From Opitutaceae bacterium (GTDB lineage Bacteria; Verrucomicrobiota; Verrucomicrobiia; Opitutales; Opitutaceae), in the NCBI GenBank assembly GCA_027482185.1, contig JAIXWF010000011.1, positions 310,001 to 374,000 on the forward strand: DNA of 64,000 nucleotides, read 5' to 3'. The notes under the pieces were generated by a model, which was not told where the DNA came from, searched no databases, and was given only the letters and a program-made list of their open reading frames with translations. Below, in pieces: positions 52,913-62,090 of this stretch (position 1 is its first letter; every line of letters starts with the position of its first letter). A program made the position numbers and the translations under genes.

Positions 52913-55057
52913 ATGACGTCGCCCCTTCGCCCCTTCTTCCGCAGTCTTCCTCTCCTGCCTTGGCTCGCCGCCTTGGCCATCTTGCTGCTCCTCGTCCCGC
53001 GCGGCCGCGCCCAGACCCAGCCGACCTGGACCAACGTCGCGCACAACCTCGGGAGCAATTTCAGCGAAATCACCAGCGTCGCCTACGGCAACGGCACCTT
53101 CGTCGCCGTCGCCGCGCTGCCCATCCCGGGCACCACCGTCGCGCCGCTCTACGTCGCCACCAGCACCGACGGCCTCACGTGGACGTCGCGCACCGTCAAT
53201 GCCACGCTCTTCCGCACCTACGTCAGCCGCATCCGTTTTTTCAACGGCCGCTTCATCATCTCCTACGGCGGCCAGGTCGGCGCCGATTTCGGCAGTGCGC
53301 GCGCCGACTTCTACGCCACCAGCACCGACGGCGTCACCTGGACCAATATTCCGCAGTCCGCCGGGATTTCCTTCACGGAAATGATTTTTGCCAACGGCCG
53401 CTACTACGTGGTCACGGGCTCGGCGCTGATCAGCTCCACCGATCTCACCAACTGGACCACGCACACCACGCCTCTCACGGGCATCTTCAGTTTCCTCGAC
53501 ATCGCCTTCGGCAACGGCCGCTTCTTCGCCACCACCAACGGCGCCGGCGGTGTCGTCACCAGCACCGACGGCACGACCTGGACGCAGGTGCCGTTCTTCG
53601 CCCAGCTCGGCGGCTACCGGGCCGAGTTCCTCGACGGCACTTGGTTCTTCTACAGCCAGGGCAACAACGCGGTGAGCACGGACGGCACGACGTTCACCTC
53701 CGTCGTCCGCTCGAACACCACGCCGGGCGGCACCGCCTCGATCCTCGCCATGAACGGCCGCATCATCGCACCCGGCCCCGGCTACTACTGGGCCGGCGTC
53801 AATGGGCGCGACTGGGCCCAATTCGGCCTCTGGCCCACGGTCCAGGGTTCGCTGTTCAATTCCTACTTCGAAGTGGCCTACGGCGCCGGCCGTTACGTCG
53901 CGGTCGGATCCGCCCTGCTCGGCCGCACCTACAGCGGCCTGATCATCACGCTGGCCGACGCCTCGGCCCCGCCGCTCGTGTTCCCCGTCGCCCCCGCCAT
54001 CACCGCCGCGCCGGTCGCCACCGCGGCCGTCCTCGGCGGACCCGCGACCTTCTCCGTCACCGCCACCGGCGCCGGCAACACGTATCAGTGGCTCAAGGAC
54101 AACGTCGCCATCGCCGGCGCCACCTCCGCCACCTACACCATCGCCGCCGTCACCGCCGCCTCCGCCGGCAACTACAGCGTCCGCATCGTCAATTCCCTCG
54201 GTACCGTCACCAGCACGCCCGTCGCCCTCACGCTCGTGACCGCCAGCAACGCCGGCCGCCTCGTCAACATGTCCATCCGCACCGGCGCGGGCACCGGCGA
54301 CGCGACGTTGATCGTCGGCGTCGGGCTCGGCGGCGCCGGCACCTCCGGCAGCAAGGCCGTCCTCCTCCGCGGCGTCGGCCCCACGCTCGGCGCCTTCGGC
54401 GTCGGCGGCACCCTCGCCGATCCGGTCATGACCGTCTTCCAGGGCACGACCCAGGTCGCCGCCAACGACAACTGGGACGCCGCCGCCGGCGCCACCTTCG
54501 GCCCGCTCGGCGCCTTCGCCTTCGCCGCCGGCTCCCGCGATGCCGCGATCTACAACGCCGCGATCCCCTCCGGCTCCTACTCGATCCAGATCGTCGGCCA
54601 AAACAACGGCACCGGCATCGCCCTCGCCGAAATCTACGACGCCACGCCCGCCTCCGCCTTCTCCGCCGCCACCCCGCGCCTCGTGAATGTCTCCGCCCGC
54701 ACCCAGGTCGGCACGGGCGACGGCGTCCTCATCGCCGGCTTCGTCGTCGGTGGCCAGACCCCCGTGCGCGTCCTCATCCGCGCCGTCGGTCCCACCCTTA
54801 CGGCCTTCGGCGTCGGCGGCGCCCTCGCCGATCCGAAGCTCGACGTCTTCTCAGGCACCACGGTCGTCGCCTCGAACGACAACTGGGAAGCCGCCACTGC
54901 CGCCAACTTCAGCCGCGTCGGCGCCTTCGCCTTCACCGCCGGCAGCCGCGACGCCGCCCTCGTCGCCACCTTGAATCCCGGCAGCTACACCGCCCAAGTC
55001 AGCGGCGTGAACAACACGACCGGCGTCGCCCTCGTCGAAGTTTACGAACTGCCGTGA
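52913..55057 (+). CDS. Secreted BNR-like propeller protein with Ig and twin C-terminal modules
   Basis: 714 aa with a signal peptide (LPLLPWLAALAILLLLVPRG). Residues about 35-355 have recurring TSTDGLTWTS, TSTDGVTWTN and TSTDGTTWTQ segments, each preceded by a GNGTFVAV/GNGRFFAT-type strand, the pattern of exo-sialidase-like propeller proteins. An Ig-like domain (YQWLKDNVAIAGATSATYTI) follows at about 365-440. Two tandem copies of the same ~120-residue module found in the amidase and the propeller protein at 44216 complete it, ending LVEVYELP. No catalytic residues identifiable. Likely a binding or adhesion protein on the cell surface. Confidence 0.82.
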   Translation: MTSPLRPFFRSLPLLPWLAALAILLLLVPRGRAQTQPTWTNVAHNLGSNFSEITSVAYGNGTFVAVAALPIPGTTVAPLYVATSTDGLTWTSRTVNATLFRTYVSRIRFFNGRFIISYGGQVGADFGSARADFYATSTDGVTWTNIPQSAGISFTEMIFANGRYYVVTGSALISSTDLTNWTTHTTPLTGIFSFLDIAFGNGRFFATTNGAGGVVTSTDGTTWTQVPFFAQLGGYRAEFLDGTWFFYSQGNNAVSTDGTTFTSVVRSNTTPGGTASILAMNGRIIAPGPGYYWAGVNGRDWAQFGLWPTVQGSLFNSYFEVAYGAGRYVAVGSALLGRTYSGLIITLADASAPPLVFPVAPAITAAPVATAAVLGGPATFSVTATGAGNTYQWLKDNVAIAGATSATYTIAAVTAASAGNYSVRIVNSLGTVTSTPVALTLVTASNAGRLVNMSIRTGAGTGDATLIVGVGLGGAGTSGSKAVLLRGVGPTLGAFGVGGTLADPVMTVFQGTTQVAANDNWDAAAGATFGPLGAFAFAAGSRDAAIYNAAIPSGSYSIQIVGQNNGTGIALAEIYDATPASAFSAATPRLVNVSARTQVGTGDGVLIAGFVVGGQTPVRVLIRAVGPTLTAFGVGGALADPKLDVFSGTTVVASNDNWEAATAANFSRVGAFAFTAGSRDAALVATLNPGSYTAQVSGVNNTTGVALVEVYELP

Positions 55058-55064
55058 GCCTATC

Positions 55065-55260
55065 GGCCGTTGAGAGTTGAGTGCCGAGAGTTGAGAAATC
55101 GAGCCGCGGAAAACCGATCGGACGCGCCAAAGGTTCGGCTCTCAATTCGCGATGCGCCGGCCGCTGCGGGCCGGTGCCACGAACTCAATGTTCTCCGTGG
55201 CCTCCCGTCCCGCTCCGTGTCCTCCGTGACCCCGGCTCGGCGGATCGGCCCGATTTTGGG
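55065..55260. repeat. Intergenic word repeats after the propeller protein
   Basis: Immediately after the stop lies GTTGAGAGTTGAGTGCCGAG, similar to the GTTGAAAGTTGAAAG after the amidase at 6703. From about 55190 the words TCCGTGGCCTCC / GCTCCGTGTCCTCCGTGACC appear, the same family as the CACAGAGGACACAGAG block at 3645-3820. No gene is supported in this gap. Confidence 0.55.
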
Positions 55261-55296
55261 TTCGTGCCGCGACCTCACCCGCGTAGGCAAGAGCCC

Positions 55297-55653
55297 GTGC
55301 ATTTCTCCCTCGACGGCCTCTGGCAACCGACCTCAGCCGAATTCTCCGGCGCCAAGGCCCCGGCGGAAATCCTCGAACGCACCGAACTCGAACTGAGCCT
55401 CGGCCGCTACACGGTGCGGTTCGGCGGCGAAGCGAGCGATGCCGGCACCTTCACCGCCGATGCCGCCATGATTACATTGCTGAGCGTCGAAGGCACCAAT
55501 GCCGGCCGGACGATTCCCTGCGTCTACCAACTCAAGGGCGATCTCCTCCGCATTTGCTTCGGTCTCGACGGCACCCGCCCCGCGACCTTCGCGACCGCCG
55601 CCGGCGACCAACGCTACCTCGTCACCTATCGCCGCCGCCCCGCCGCCAAGTAA
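55297..55653 (+). CDS. TIGR03067-like domain protein
   Basis: 118 aa from GTG 55297; the open frame extends upstream but without similarity. The pattern is a compact beta-sandwich: LDGLWQPTSAEFSGAKAPAE at the start, then ELELSLGRYTVRFGG, TITLLSVEG-type and LRICFGLDGTRPATFATAAG. This matches the TIGR03067 family found mainly in planctomycetes and verrucomicrobia, function unknown. No signal peptide is visible, so it may be cytoplasmic or start elsewhere. Its stop codon is inside the hairpin at 55644-55672. Confidence 0.75.
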   Translation: MHFSLDGLWQPTSAEFSGAKAPAEILERTELELSLGRYTVRFGGEASDAGTFTADAAMITLLSVEGTNAGRTIPCVYQLKGDLLRICFGLDGTRPATFATAAGDQRYLVTYRRRPAAK

Positions 55654-55699
55654 CCTTTGGGGTTACTTGGCGATTCCGTTCGCAACGTGCGGAATCGCC
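55644..55699 (+). promoter_or_regulatory. Two overlapping, mutually exclusive hairpins
   Basis: First stem: CGCCAAGTAACC (55644-55655) with GGTTACTTGGCG (55661-55672), perfect 12 bp, loop TTTGG; it contains the TAA stop of the upstream gene. Second stem: GGCGATTCCG (55669-55678) with CGGAATCGCC (55690-55699), perfect 10 bp. The right arm of the first and left arm of the second share 55669-55672, so only one can be fully formed. Located 97 bases before the next start codon. Confidence 0.55.
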
Positions 55700-55795
55700 G
55701 GCTCCGGTCGGCACGGGTGCCCCGCGCGCTGCTCGGCGCCGAAAATCCGCTCGCCCGCCGCGGGGCCTCCGCGTCTGCTTCGCCCGCCCCACCCC

Positions 55796-57475
55796 ATGCG
55801 CCCCGTTCTGCGTGCCGCCCTGCTGCTTCTGAGTCTGCAAATCGGCCTCGCCGCTCCCGCCCTCCCGGAATGGAAGGATCCCAAGGGCGCCGTTTTCCGG
55901 GGCGAGCCGGCCGAAGTCGTGGGTCCGCTGGCCCTCTTCCGCACCGGCGCCGCCACCAGCCGCTTCCTGCCGTTGCGCGCGCTTCCGCCCGACGATATCC
56001 TGCGTTTCCACGCCGCCATCGCCGAAAGGCCGGCGCGCGCGGCCCGCTGGAGCGAAGCCCAGGGCGCCGCCACCCGCGAATTGGTCGGACGCCTGATCCG
56101 CCTCGAAAACCGCAGCGCCAATCCGGTCGATCTCTCGGCGTTGCCCGAACCGGAATTGCTCTTCGTCGCCTTCCGCGCCGCTGCGACCGGCAGCACCTGG
56201 CGGCTCTTCGACAACCTCGCGCCCTTCCTCACGCGCATCCAACGCGTCTACCCCGGCCGCACCGCCGCCGTCATCGTCAACCAGGGCCGCACCGAACTCG
56301 ACCTGCCGCCCGGCCGGCACTGGCTGCAGGCCGATCCGAAACGCGCCGGAGAAATGAAACTGCTCGGCCGATTCTCCCCGGGCGCCGGAACCGCCCTGAT
56401 TCTGATGACCCGCGAGGGCGTTCCGCTCCTCGGCGCACCGGTGAACGATCTCGCCGAAATCACCGCCTTCGTCGACCGCGCCAGCGAACTCCTCTGGCAA
56501 ATCAATCCCGCCAATCCGCGCACCGCCGCCGACCGCTCCCACTACCTGAAGCTTGTCCGCCCGCGGCAATTCGCCGCCGCCGCCGCCGAACCACTGCTGA
56601 TCGCGGAGATGTTCAAGGCCGAGGGCCTGCGCCGCTACGGCGTCGAGGCAATTGAGGCGCGGATCGACGTCGCCGACACCGGCGCCGTCGCCGCGGTCGA
56701 GCTCCTGCCGGAGTCGCGGCTGCCCGCCGAACTCCGGCCGACCATCGCCGGCGCGATCCGCCAGCTCGCCCTCTTCGCCCCGGCCATCGACCAAGGCCGC
56801 CCCGTCGCCGGCCGCTACGATTACCGGTTCCGCGTCGGGCCGCCCGAACCCCAGCTCGCCGCCGATGCCGCCTGGGTCAACGGCGAGGCCCGCGCGGAGC
56901 TGCCGTTCAAATCCTGGCTCGTTCTGAAGCCCGTGCGCGTGCCCGAACAGGTCTTCAGCGGCATCGAGCGCGTCGGCGCCGACGGCACCTACATCATGCA
57001 GGCCGTCACCGCCGGCGAAGCCGGCAAGATCTCCGTCGCCGCGCAGAAGAACTCCTTCAACCAGGATTGGTTCGCCGAAGCCGGCGCCGCGAGCGTCCGG
57101 CCCCGCGCCGGCGACCGCCAGGAGGTCGACGGCAAGAAACTCGTGTGGCGGAAACTCGTGCCCGAACACGGGCTCGTCGACTTGCTCGAGGGCGACGGCC
57201 ACGACGCCCACAACTACAGTATCGGCTATGCTTGGACGGAGATCGAAGTCGCCGCCGACACCGACGCCTGGCTCGGGATCGGCAGCGACGACGGCCTCCG
57301 GATCTGGCTCAACGGCGACCTGGTCAACGACCGCTGGGTGCAGCGCACGAGCCGGCTCGACGACGACGTCGTCCCGCTCCGGCTCAAACAGGGCGCCAAC
57401 ACCTTCCTGATCAAGATCCAGAACATGAAGGGCCAGTGGAGCTTCACGGCCCGGCTCCGCGTCCGCAGTCCCTGA
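55796..57475 (+). CDS. Secreted SHD1-like protein with C-terminal carbohydrate-binding-like domain, unknown
   Basis: 559 aa from ATG 55796 with a signal peptide (LRAALLLLSLQIGLAAPA). Residues about 20-55 (EWKDPKGAVFRGEPAEVVGP) resemble the SHD1 domain common in planctomycete and verrucomicrobial secreted proteins. A middle section (about 60-400) is unrecognised; RYGVEAIEARIDVADTGAV has helical character. The C-terminal ~90 residues have WLGIGSDDGLRIWLNGDLVN, close to the PA14/GLUG-type sugar-binding elements in DNA-free secreted proteins of this phylum. No catalytic motif recognised. Confidence 0.65.
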   Translation: MRPVLRAALLLLSLQIGLAAPALPEWKDPKGAVFRGEPAEVVGPLALFRTGAATSRFLPLRALPPDDILRFHAAIAERPARAARWSEAQGAATRELVGRLIRLENRSANPVDLSALPEPELLFVAFRAAATGSTWRLFDNLAPFLTRIQRVYPGRTAAVIVNQGRTELDLPPGRHWLQADPKRAGEMKLLGRFSPGAGTALILMTREGVPLLGAPVNDLAEITAFVDRASELLWQINPANPRTAADRSHYLKLVRPRQFAAAAAEPLLIAEMFKAEGLRRYGVEAIEARIDVADTGAVAAVELLPESRLPAELRPTIAGAIRQLALFAPAIDQGRPVAGRYDYRFRVGPPEPQLAADAAWVNGEARAELPFKSWLVLKPVRVPEQVFSGIERVGADGTYIMQAVTAGEAGKISVAAQKNSFNQDWFAEAGAASVRPRAGDRQEVDGKKLVWRKLVPEHGLVDLLEGDGHDAHNYSIGYAWTEIEVAADTDAWLGIGSDDGLRIWLNGDLVNDRWVQRTSRLDDDVVPLRLKQGANTFLIKIQNMKGQWSFTARLRVRSP

Positions 57476-57512
57476 ATGGACCGCCGCCCCGATCGGCGCG
57501 GTCGCGGCAGTC

Positions 57513-58310
57513 TCACCGCTCCAAGGCCTGCAGCGCGCCCTCGGGCACGGCGACGGTCGTCGCGCCGACGGCGCTGAACCGCGTGCTCCACTGCTGCATG
57601 GTCCACGCGACGCCCTTGGTCCGCGCATCCGGAAAACCGATCCCCAGCACGACATGGTACTCCGCGATCCCGGCGTCGCCGACTTTGAAGATCACCGTGC
57701 CGTGCACCTCGGGCGCCCGCTTCGCCTCCGGGCCGCCCCAGGCCTGCTCGATCGCCTTTTCCGGCAGCTCCGCCAAATACAGACCTTGCTCGCGGCGCAC
57801 GGCTTTGAAATCGACCATCAGGTCGATCAGCTCCTCGACCGCCGGCCGCACCGCCATGGCCTTGCCCGCCGCCGCAATAAACCGCGTCCGCCGCACGCTT
57901 TTCCCTTCGAACAGGAGGTCCCGGTCGGCCGCTCCGGCCTCGCGCAACGCATCGCGCCGCAACCAACCCGTCGGCGTAAGCACGACGGCATCGCCGTGCC
58001 GCGTCAGCGCCGTGATCGCCACGGGTACGTCGCGCGTCGGCGGCAGCGTCACGGACGTGAGTCCCGCCGCATCGGACTCGCCGCGTGTTTCGACCGCCGC
58101 CGACGGATCGAACCGCGGCGCCGTCGATGTCCCGCCAAACTTCCGCCGCACCGTTGTCTCCCAAGCATAGCTCGTACGCGCCAGCCCGGAAATCAACGCC
58201 CGCAATTCCGCCGCCTCATCCGCCTTAATCGATTCCGGCGCGACAAGTCCGCCGAGCACGGCCCAGGCCACGAATCGCCAAAGCCGAATCTTGAGAAACC
58301 GGGAATTCAT
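57513..58310 (-). CDS. Secreted protein, unknown
   Basis: 265 aa from ATG 58310; a longer frame upstream to 58400 is less likely because it lacks a signal-peptide start. Signal: LWRFVAWAVLGGLVAPESIK. The remainder has no known motif; VAITALTRHGDAVVLTPTGW and a C-terminal AEYHVVLGIGFPDARTKGVA suggest beta structure. It lies convergent with the SHD1-like gene with a 37-base gap. Unknown function; only export is supported. Confidence 0.65.
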   Translation of the reverse strand: MNSRFLKIRLWRFVAWAVLGGLVAPESIKADEAAELRALISGLARTSYAWETTVRRKFGGTSTAPRFDPSAAVETRGESDAAGLTSVTLPPTRDVPVAITALTRHGDAVVLTPTGWLRRDALREAGAADRDLLFEGKSVRRTRFIAAAGKAMAVRPAVEELIDLMVDFKAVRREQGLYLAELPEKAIEQAWGGPEAKRAPEVHGTVIFKVGDAGIAEYHVVLGIGFPDARTKGVAWTMQQWSTRFSAVGATTVAVPEGALQALER

Positions 58311-58405
58311 GCGGCGCAGTCCTCGTGCTAATCCGCCCCTCCCGCGAAACACGAGGCCGGAAAACGGACGAAGCCACCCCGCCCGTAGCGTTTGCGACAT
58401 CGTCC

Positions 58406-58434
58406 AAAAAAAAGCCCCGCCGAAGCGGGGCTTT
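58406..58434 (-). terminator. Rho-independent terminator of nrdA
   Basis: Read on the minus strand: AAAGCCCCGC, loop TTCG, GCGGGGCTTT and then a run of eight T residues. It begins about ten bases after the nrdA stop. Canonical. Confidence 0.93.
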
Positions 58435-58443
58435 GAAGTTCAG

Positions 58444-61400
58444 TTACTGGCAGGCTTCGCATTCCTCGCCGCGGCGCATCGCCTCGATGCTGCAGGCTTT
58501 CTTTTCCTCGGCGGTGTAGGTCTTCTTGGCGGTCGCCGCGGCGGCGTCGGCCTTGATCTGCTCCTTGCTGTGCGTGCCGCCGGTGTCGCCGGAGTTCTGG
58601 CCGCCGTTCTGGCCTTCCTTGATCGCGCCGCGCACTTCCTTCTTCACGGCCACCGTCGCCTTCTCGATGTTCGAGGCGCCGAGGCTGCGGAGGTAGTACG
58701 TCGTCTTCAGGCCCACGTGCCACGCCTGGCGGTACATGTGGCTGAGGGTCTTCAGGTCCGGCGTCTTGATCCAGAGGTTCACGCTCTGCGCCTGGTCGAT
58801 CCACTTCTGGCGGCGCGCGGCGGCGTCGATGATCCACTTGGCGTCGATGTCGAAGGCCGTGAGGTACTTCGCCTTCAGGTCGGCGGGGATGCGCTCGATG
58901 TCCTTCAGCTCGCCGTCGAAGTACTTCAGGTTGTCGATCATGTCCTGGTCCCACAGGCCGCGGGCCTTGAGATCCTTCACGAGGAACGGATTCAGCACGA
59001 TGAATTCGCCCGAGAGGTTCGATTTCACGAACAGGTTCTTGTACGTGGGCTCGATGCAGGGGCTCGTCGCCGTGATGTTCGAGATCGTCGCCGTGGGCGC
59101 GATCGCGAGGCAGTTGGAATTGCGCATGCCCTGGGCCGCGATCTTCGCGCGCAGGGGCGTCCAGTCCATCTTGCCGCCGCGGGGCACTTCGACTTCCACG
59201 CCGCGTTCCTTTTCGAGCAGGTCGAGCGTGTCCTGCGGCAGCAGGCCGCGGCTCCACTTCGAACCCTGGTAGCTCTGGTACGTGCCGCGCTCGGCCGCGA
59301 GGTCGGAGCTGGCTTCGTAGGCGTAGAACGCGATCGCTTCCATCGCCTCGTCGTTGAACTCGACCGCCTCGGGCGACGCGAAGGCGTGGCCGCGGAGGTA
59401 GAGCGCGTGCGCCAGACCCATCACGCCGAGCCCGATCGGGCGGTGGCGCAGGTTCGAGGTCTTGGCGGCGACCGTCGGGTAGAAGTTGATGTCGATCACG
59501 TTGTCCAGCGCGCGGACCGCCATGCGGATGGTCTCGCGGAGCTTGGCGTGGTCGAGGGAGCCGTCGGGCTTGAGGTGCGTCTCGAGGATGACGGAGCCGA
59601 GGTTGCACACGGCGGTCTCGTCGTTGCTCGTGTTGAGCGTGATCTCGGTGCAGAGATTCGACGAGTGGATGACGCCGGCGTGGTCCTGCGGGGAACGGAT
59701 ATTGCAGGCGTCCTTGAACGTGATCCAGGGATGGCCGGTCTCGAAGAGCATCGAGAGCATCTTCTTCCAGAGCTCGAGGGCCTCGACCTTCTGGCCGTGG
59801 ACCTTGCCCTCTTCGGCGAGCTTCTCGTACTCGAGGTAGCGCTTCTCGAAGGCGGCGCCGTAGAGCTCGTGGAGGTCCTTGACCTGGTTGGAGCGGAAGA
59901 GCGTCCACGACTGGCGGGCCTCCATGCGCTTCATGAACAGGTCGGGAATCCAGTTCGCCGTGTTCATGTCGTGCGTGCGGCGGCGGTCGTCGCCCGTGTT
60001 CTTGCGCAGCTCGAGGAACTCGAAGATGTCGTTGTGCCAGGTTTCCAGATACGCGCAGCCGGAGCCCTTGCGTTTGCCGCCCTGGTTGACGGCGACGAGC
60101 TGGTCGTTGTGCAGCTTGAGGAACGGGATGACGCCCTGGGATTCGCCGTTGGTGCCCTGGATGTGCGCGCCGGTGCCGCGGACCGCGGTCCACGAACCGC
60201 CGAGGCCGCCGGCCCACTTGGCGAGGAACGCGTTGTCGGCGATGCCGCGGAGCATGATGCTCTCGAGGGAATCGTCGACGTAGTAGAGGTAGCAGGAGCT
60301 GAGCTGCGAGTGGAGCGTGCCGGAATTGAAGAGCGTCGGCGTGCTGCTGCAGAAACGGCGGCTCTTGTAGAGCTCGTAGAGGCCGGTGACGCGCGATTCG
60401 CGGTCGCCCTGCTCGTCGAGCATCAGGCCCATGGACACGCGCAGCCAGAAGAACTGCGGCGTCTCGATGCGGCGCGCCGGCGAACGCGTTTTGTCGATGA
60501 TGAGGTACCGGTCGTACATCGTCTGGATGCCGAGGAAATCGAACTCGAGGTCCGAGGACGGATCGAGGACGGCGGCCAGCTTGCCGAGATCGTAGTCGAG
60601 GAGGCGCGGGTTGAGGCGCTTGATGGCGACGCCGTGCTCGAGGTACTTGCGGAAGGCGCGTTGGTGGGCGCCCTTCAGGGCCCCGATGCCGTCCTTCATG
60701 ATGTCCCAGCCGAGGACTTCCTCGTAGATGTAGGTAAGCTGGATGCGGCCGGCGAACTTGGCGAAATCGGCGTCCTTCTCGATCATCGTCTTCGAATTGA
60801 GGACGATGGTGGCGTCGAGGTCCTTCTGGCTGATCTGGTCATAGACGGAACGGCGGAGCTCGGCTTCGATCTCGTCGTTGGTCAGGCACAGGTCGAGGCC
60901 GATGCGGGCGAACTCGATGCGCTTGCGGAGGTCGGCGCCATCCCAGAACACGTTCGTGCCGTCGGCCTTCTTGACCACGATCATCGAGGCCTGGCCGGGG
61001 GCGGCGGCGGCGGGCGCGGTTTCCGGGGCGGCTTCGCCGAGGCCGGTGTCGCGGGCGATCGTGCGCTGGGCGCGGAACAGGATGTAGGCCTCGGCGACCT
61101 TGTAGTGGCCGGCCTTCATGAGTTCCTCCTGCACCATGTCCTGGATCTCCTCGATGTGGACGAAGGATTGCTTGGAGGAGTGGACGCGCTCCGAGACGGC
61201 TTTGGTGATGGCGACGGCGGGGGCGGAGTCGCGCTGGAGGGAGAGGAAGGTCTTGCGGACGGCGATCTCGACCTTCTGTTCGCTCCACGGCACGACCTGG
61301 TTGTTGCGACGGATGACGCGGAGCGTCGACTGCGCGGCGGACTCGCGGTCGATGGCGATCTTGCGGGCGCGGTTGAGCAAGAGGCTCTTGGCGACGAAGT

Positions 61401-61785
61401 AGGCGTTGTTGTCGACCAGGGTCTTTTCGAGCAGCTCGTAGAGGGCGTTGAGCGAAAGGCGGAGCGGCGACTGCTTGCGGCCGAGCTCGCGCAGGTTGCC
61501 GGCGATCTCGCGGCAGATCTTGGCGACCCAGACGCGGTTGGCGTCGGTGAAGATGTCTTTCTCGCCCTTGGCCAAGGCGACGTTGGTCAGGGCCTTGCCG
61601 AGAGTGTCGGCGACCTCGGAAAGCACGAACTTCTCCTCGCCGTGCGGGCAGAGGAGGACGATGGGCGGCAGCTCGATCGCCTCGCCGGCGAGCACGTCGC
61701 GCCAAGCATAGTGCGGCTTCTGTTCGATGGGCGCGTGGACGGTGCGTTTGAGGGCGAGATCGTGCGCGAGGGTGGGTTGGCTCAT
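58444..61785 (-). CDS. nrdA: Class I ribonucleoside-diphosphate reductase, alpha subunit
   Basis: 1113 aa, longer than the usual 760-850. Three ATP-cone-like regions precede the barrel: a degenerate one (about 40-140), a clear one (about 155-245, VIRRNNQVVPWSEQKVEIAV) and another (about 265-355, VVKKADGTNVFWDGADLRKR). Active-site features are FCSSTPTLFNSGTLHSQLS, SSNLCTEITLN, ETAVCNLGSVIL and SNCLAIAPTATISNI. The C-terminus ends CEACQ, the redox Cys pair reduced by thioredoxin or glutaredoxin. It catalyses NDP to dNDP. Multiple ATP-cones are typical of chlamydial class Ic NrdA, in agreement with the NrdB sequence. Confidence 0.96.
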   Translation of the reverse strand: MSQPTLAHDLALKRTVHAPIEQKPHYAWRDVLAGEAIELPPIVLLCPHGEEKFVLSEVADTLGKALTNVALAKGEKDIFTDANRVWVAKICREIAGNLRELGRKQSPLRLSLNALYELLEKTLVDNNAYFVAKSLLLNRARKIAIDRESAAQSTLRVIRRNNQVVPWSEQKVEIAVRKTFLSLQRDSAPAVAITKAVSERVHSSKQSFVHIEEIQDMVQEELMKAGHYKVAEAYILFRAQRTIARDTGLGEAAPETAPAAAAPGQASMIVVKKADGTNVFWDGADLRKRIEFARIGLDLCLTNDEIEAELRRSVYDQISQKDLDATIVLNSKTMIEKDADFAKFAGRIQLTYIYEEVLGWDIMKDGIGALKGAHQRAFRKYLEHGVAIKRLNPRLLDYDLGKLAAVLDPSSDLEFDFLGIQTMYDRYLIIDKTRSPARRIETPQFFWLRVSMGLMLDEQGDRESRVTGLYELYKSRRFCSSTPTLFNSGTLHSQLSSCYLYYVDDSLESIMLRGIADNAFLAKWAGGLGGSWTAVRGTGAHIQGTNGESQGVIPFLKLHNDQLVAVNQGGKRKGSGCAYLETWHNDIFEFLELRKNTGDDRRRTHDMNTANWIPDLFMKRMEARQSWTLFRSNQVKDLHELYGAAFEKRYLEYEKLAEEGKVHGQKVEALELWKKMLSMLFETGHPWITFKDACNIRSPQDHAGVIHSSNLCTEITLNTSNDETAVCNLGSVILETHLKPDGSLDHAKLRETIRMAVRALDNVIDINFYPTVAAKTSNLRHRPIGLGVMGLAHALYLRGHAFASPEAVEFNDEAMEAIAFYAYEASSDLAAERGTYQSYQGSKWSRGLLPQDTLDLLEKERGVEVEVPRGGKMDWTPLRAKIAAQGMRNSNCLAIAPTATISNITATSPCIEPTYKNLFVKSNLSGEFIVLNPFLVKDLKARGLWDQDMIDNLKYFDGELKDIERIPADLKAKYLTAFDIDAKWIIDAAARRQKWIDQAQSVNLWIKTPDLKTLSHMYRQAWHVGLKTTYYLRSLGASNIEKATVAVKKEVRGAIKEGQNGGQNSGDTGGTHSKEQIKADAAAATAKKTYTAEEKKACSIEAMRRGEECEACQ

Positions 61786-62090
61786 GGCGGCGGGCGGAAG
61801 CTGAAGCGGTTGAAGCGAAAAACGAAACGGACGGTTGGTTGGAAAACGGGAAAATCGGAAAAGCGCCGACCCTCGACCATCCCGTGTTCAGCTTTCGTTT
61901 CCAGCGGCGGCGTTCGCGGGGCGAACCCGGCCGGGGAGGCGAAAGATGAAGACCGGAAGGAGGAAGGAACAGCGCAGTGCCCGCTGGGGACGGGCGGAAC
62001 GGAAGGGACAGGTAAGGGGTAGAGGGAAACGAAGAACGAAAAAGGGGACGGAAAGCCGCTGCCGCGGGAAGCGGCGCGGCCGGCGGCAGC
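61786..62090. other. 305-base gap between nrdB and nrdA
   Basis: The two subunit genes are not overlapping; the gap is purine-rich on the plus strand (GAAAAACGAAACGGACGGTT, GAAGAACGAAAAAGGGGACG). I see no open frame or obvious terminator. It may contain a separate nrdA promoter, or simply be read through from nrdB. Confidence 0.45.

Noticed and set aside
58291-62022. 1243-codon open frame on plus opposite nrdA
   Set aside because: It is a composition shadow with Val/Glu/Leu/Asp repetition and no domain, while nrdA on the other strand is complete and recognisable.
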